From an uncultured Saprospiraceae bacterium (GTDB lineage: Bacteria > Bacteroidota > Bacteroidia > Chitinophagales > Saprospiraceae): a DNA stretch of 14,469 bases. The position numbers and the translations under genes are program-made. Below the pieces are notes generated by a model, which was not told the origin of the DNA, did no database searches, and saw only the letters and a program-made list of their open reading frames with translations. Location of the stretch: positions 1 through 14,469 of the forward strand of contig CALCSX010000114.1 in assembly GCA_937894165.1 (NCBI GenBank), read 5' to 3'. Each line of letters opens with the position of its first letter. The first letter of the stretch is position 1. This document shows positions 13,986-14,469 of this stretch, piece after piece.

Positions 13986-14469
13986 TTAATTTGATTGTGT
14001 AGAAGAAGCTGAAATTTCATAGGGAAATTTTTCCTTATTTACCTGAGCTTTATCCTCTATTCTATTCAGAAATTTTGAAAAAGCTGTTTTCCAACTAAAT
14101 TCCAGAATGGTAGCATCCGAAATTGTCATTTCAGGCTCTTTATGAATTAACCAATATCTATATTTCTTGAGGAGGAATTCTTTAACTTTATTAATACTAT
14201 CCCTCTCATCCTCCATCATCACCACTAAACATTTAGAGAGGCTTTTTTCGAAAGTTGCGAATTCTGCATCTTTAATTCCATTTATAACAGTAATTATTGG
14301 ACGACGAGCAAAGACATATTCAAAAACCTTTGCTGTTAAAATACCTCTCATATCGTTATTTGTCCAACTTAATAGAATATTAACATTGCTGTTTTGTTGA
14401 ATAACCTGCGATTCCATAAAGGCCACCAAGCCATAAGAAATGAATTTTTCTTTCAATTGGGTGTTTTCC
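13986..14469 (-). CDS. glycosyltransferase, C-terminal part (GT4-like), cut by the window edge
   Basis: Read on the - strand, the frame is open from the right edge to the TAG at 13986-13988, giving about 160 residues. The start is outside the window; a TTG near 14456 is internal. The visible part resembles the donor-binding half of GT-B glycosyltransferases. N-V-N-I-L-L-S-W-T-N-N-D-M-R-G-I-L-T precedes A-K-V-F-E-Y-V-F-A-R-R-P-I-I-T-V, the K-x-F-E-Y-x-x-x-x-x-P-I pattern with its donor-contacting Glu. A charged tail follows with no further motif. It is convergent with the PglF-like gene across 136 bp. I see no strong shared terminator there, only weak small stems. It probably belongs to a neighbouring, oppositely transcribed glycan block. 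The family call is moderate because only the C-terminal part is present. Confidence 0.7.
   Translation of the reverse strand, partial: ENTQLKEKFISYGLVAFMESQVIQQNSNVNILLSWTNNDMRGILTAKVFEYVFARRPIITVINGIKDAEFATFEKSLSKCLVVMMEDERDSINKVKEFLLKKYRYWLIHKEPEMTISDATILEFSWKTAFSKFLNRIEDKAQVNKEKFPYEISASSTQSN

Noticed and set aside
1..14469. CRISPR arrays, tRNA or rRNA genes, insertion sequences and attachment sites
   Set aside because: No spaced direct repeats, cloverleaf-like sequences, transposase motifs or paired terminal repeats were found by eye on either strand.

Overview
The window looks like chromosomal DNA from a member of the Bacteroidota (Cytophagia/Flavobacteriia-like). It is AT-rich and has almost no Shine-Dalgarno sequences. 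Signal peptides end in the F-S-Q style, one gene encodes a RemB-like outer-membrane barrel found in gliding Bacteroidota, and TAnnTTTG boxes of the Bacteroidota promoter type occur. All assignments come from reading motifs by eye; no database search was run.

Layout. Positions 2-5027 hold a tight + strand run: the C-terminus of a DegT-type sugar aminotransferase, an MdoB/LtaS-type membrane phospho-transferase, a PglD/NeuD-type acetyltransferase, a GT56 (WecF-like) glycosyltransferase, a PglC-type initiating phosphoglycosyl transferase and an ElyC/YdcF (DUF218) membrane protein. Positions 5123-6859 encode the RemB/Wzi-like barrel. Positions 6903-8924 encode a very AT-rich exported protein that combines short N-terminal repeats, a probable Imm11-like domain and a C-terminal SUKH (SMI1/KNR4) domain. 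Next come a 165-bp gap with a higher-GC coding scar, a clear PglE-type aminotransferase (9090-10235) and a PglA-type GT4 glycosyltransferase (to 11408). A 467-bp AT-rich gap with a perfect 12-bp inverted repeat, tandem promoter-like boxes and a leader hairpin separates these from a PglF/WbpM-type 4,6-dehydratase (11876-13849). A convergent glycosyltransferase on the - strand runs off the right edge.

How the genes work together. Homologues of PglF, PglE, PglD, PglC and PglA are all present. Together they could make a UDP-2,4-diacetamido-2,4,6-trideoxyhexose (bacillosamine-like sugar), load it on undecaprenyl phosphate and extend it. GT56 and the extra glycosyltransferase would add further sugars, the MdoB-like enzyme could add a phospho-substituent outside the cytoplasm, and the ElyC-like protein may tune lipid-carrier use. 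No flippase, polymerase, ligase or oligosaccharyltransferase lies inside the window, so whether the product is O-antigen, capsule or a glycoprotein glycan is open.

The most unusual part is the putative exported multi-domain immunity protein lodged between the barrel gene and the second half of the sugar pathway. It differs in base composition from its neighbours and has no toxin gene beside it.
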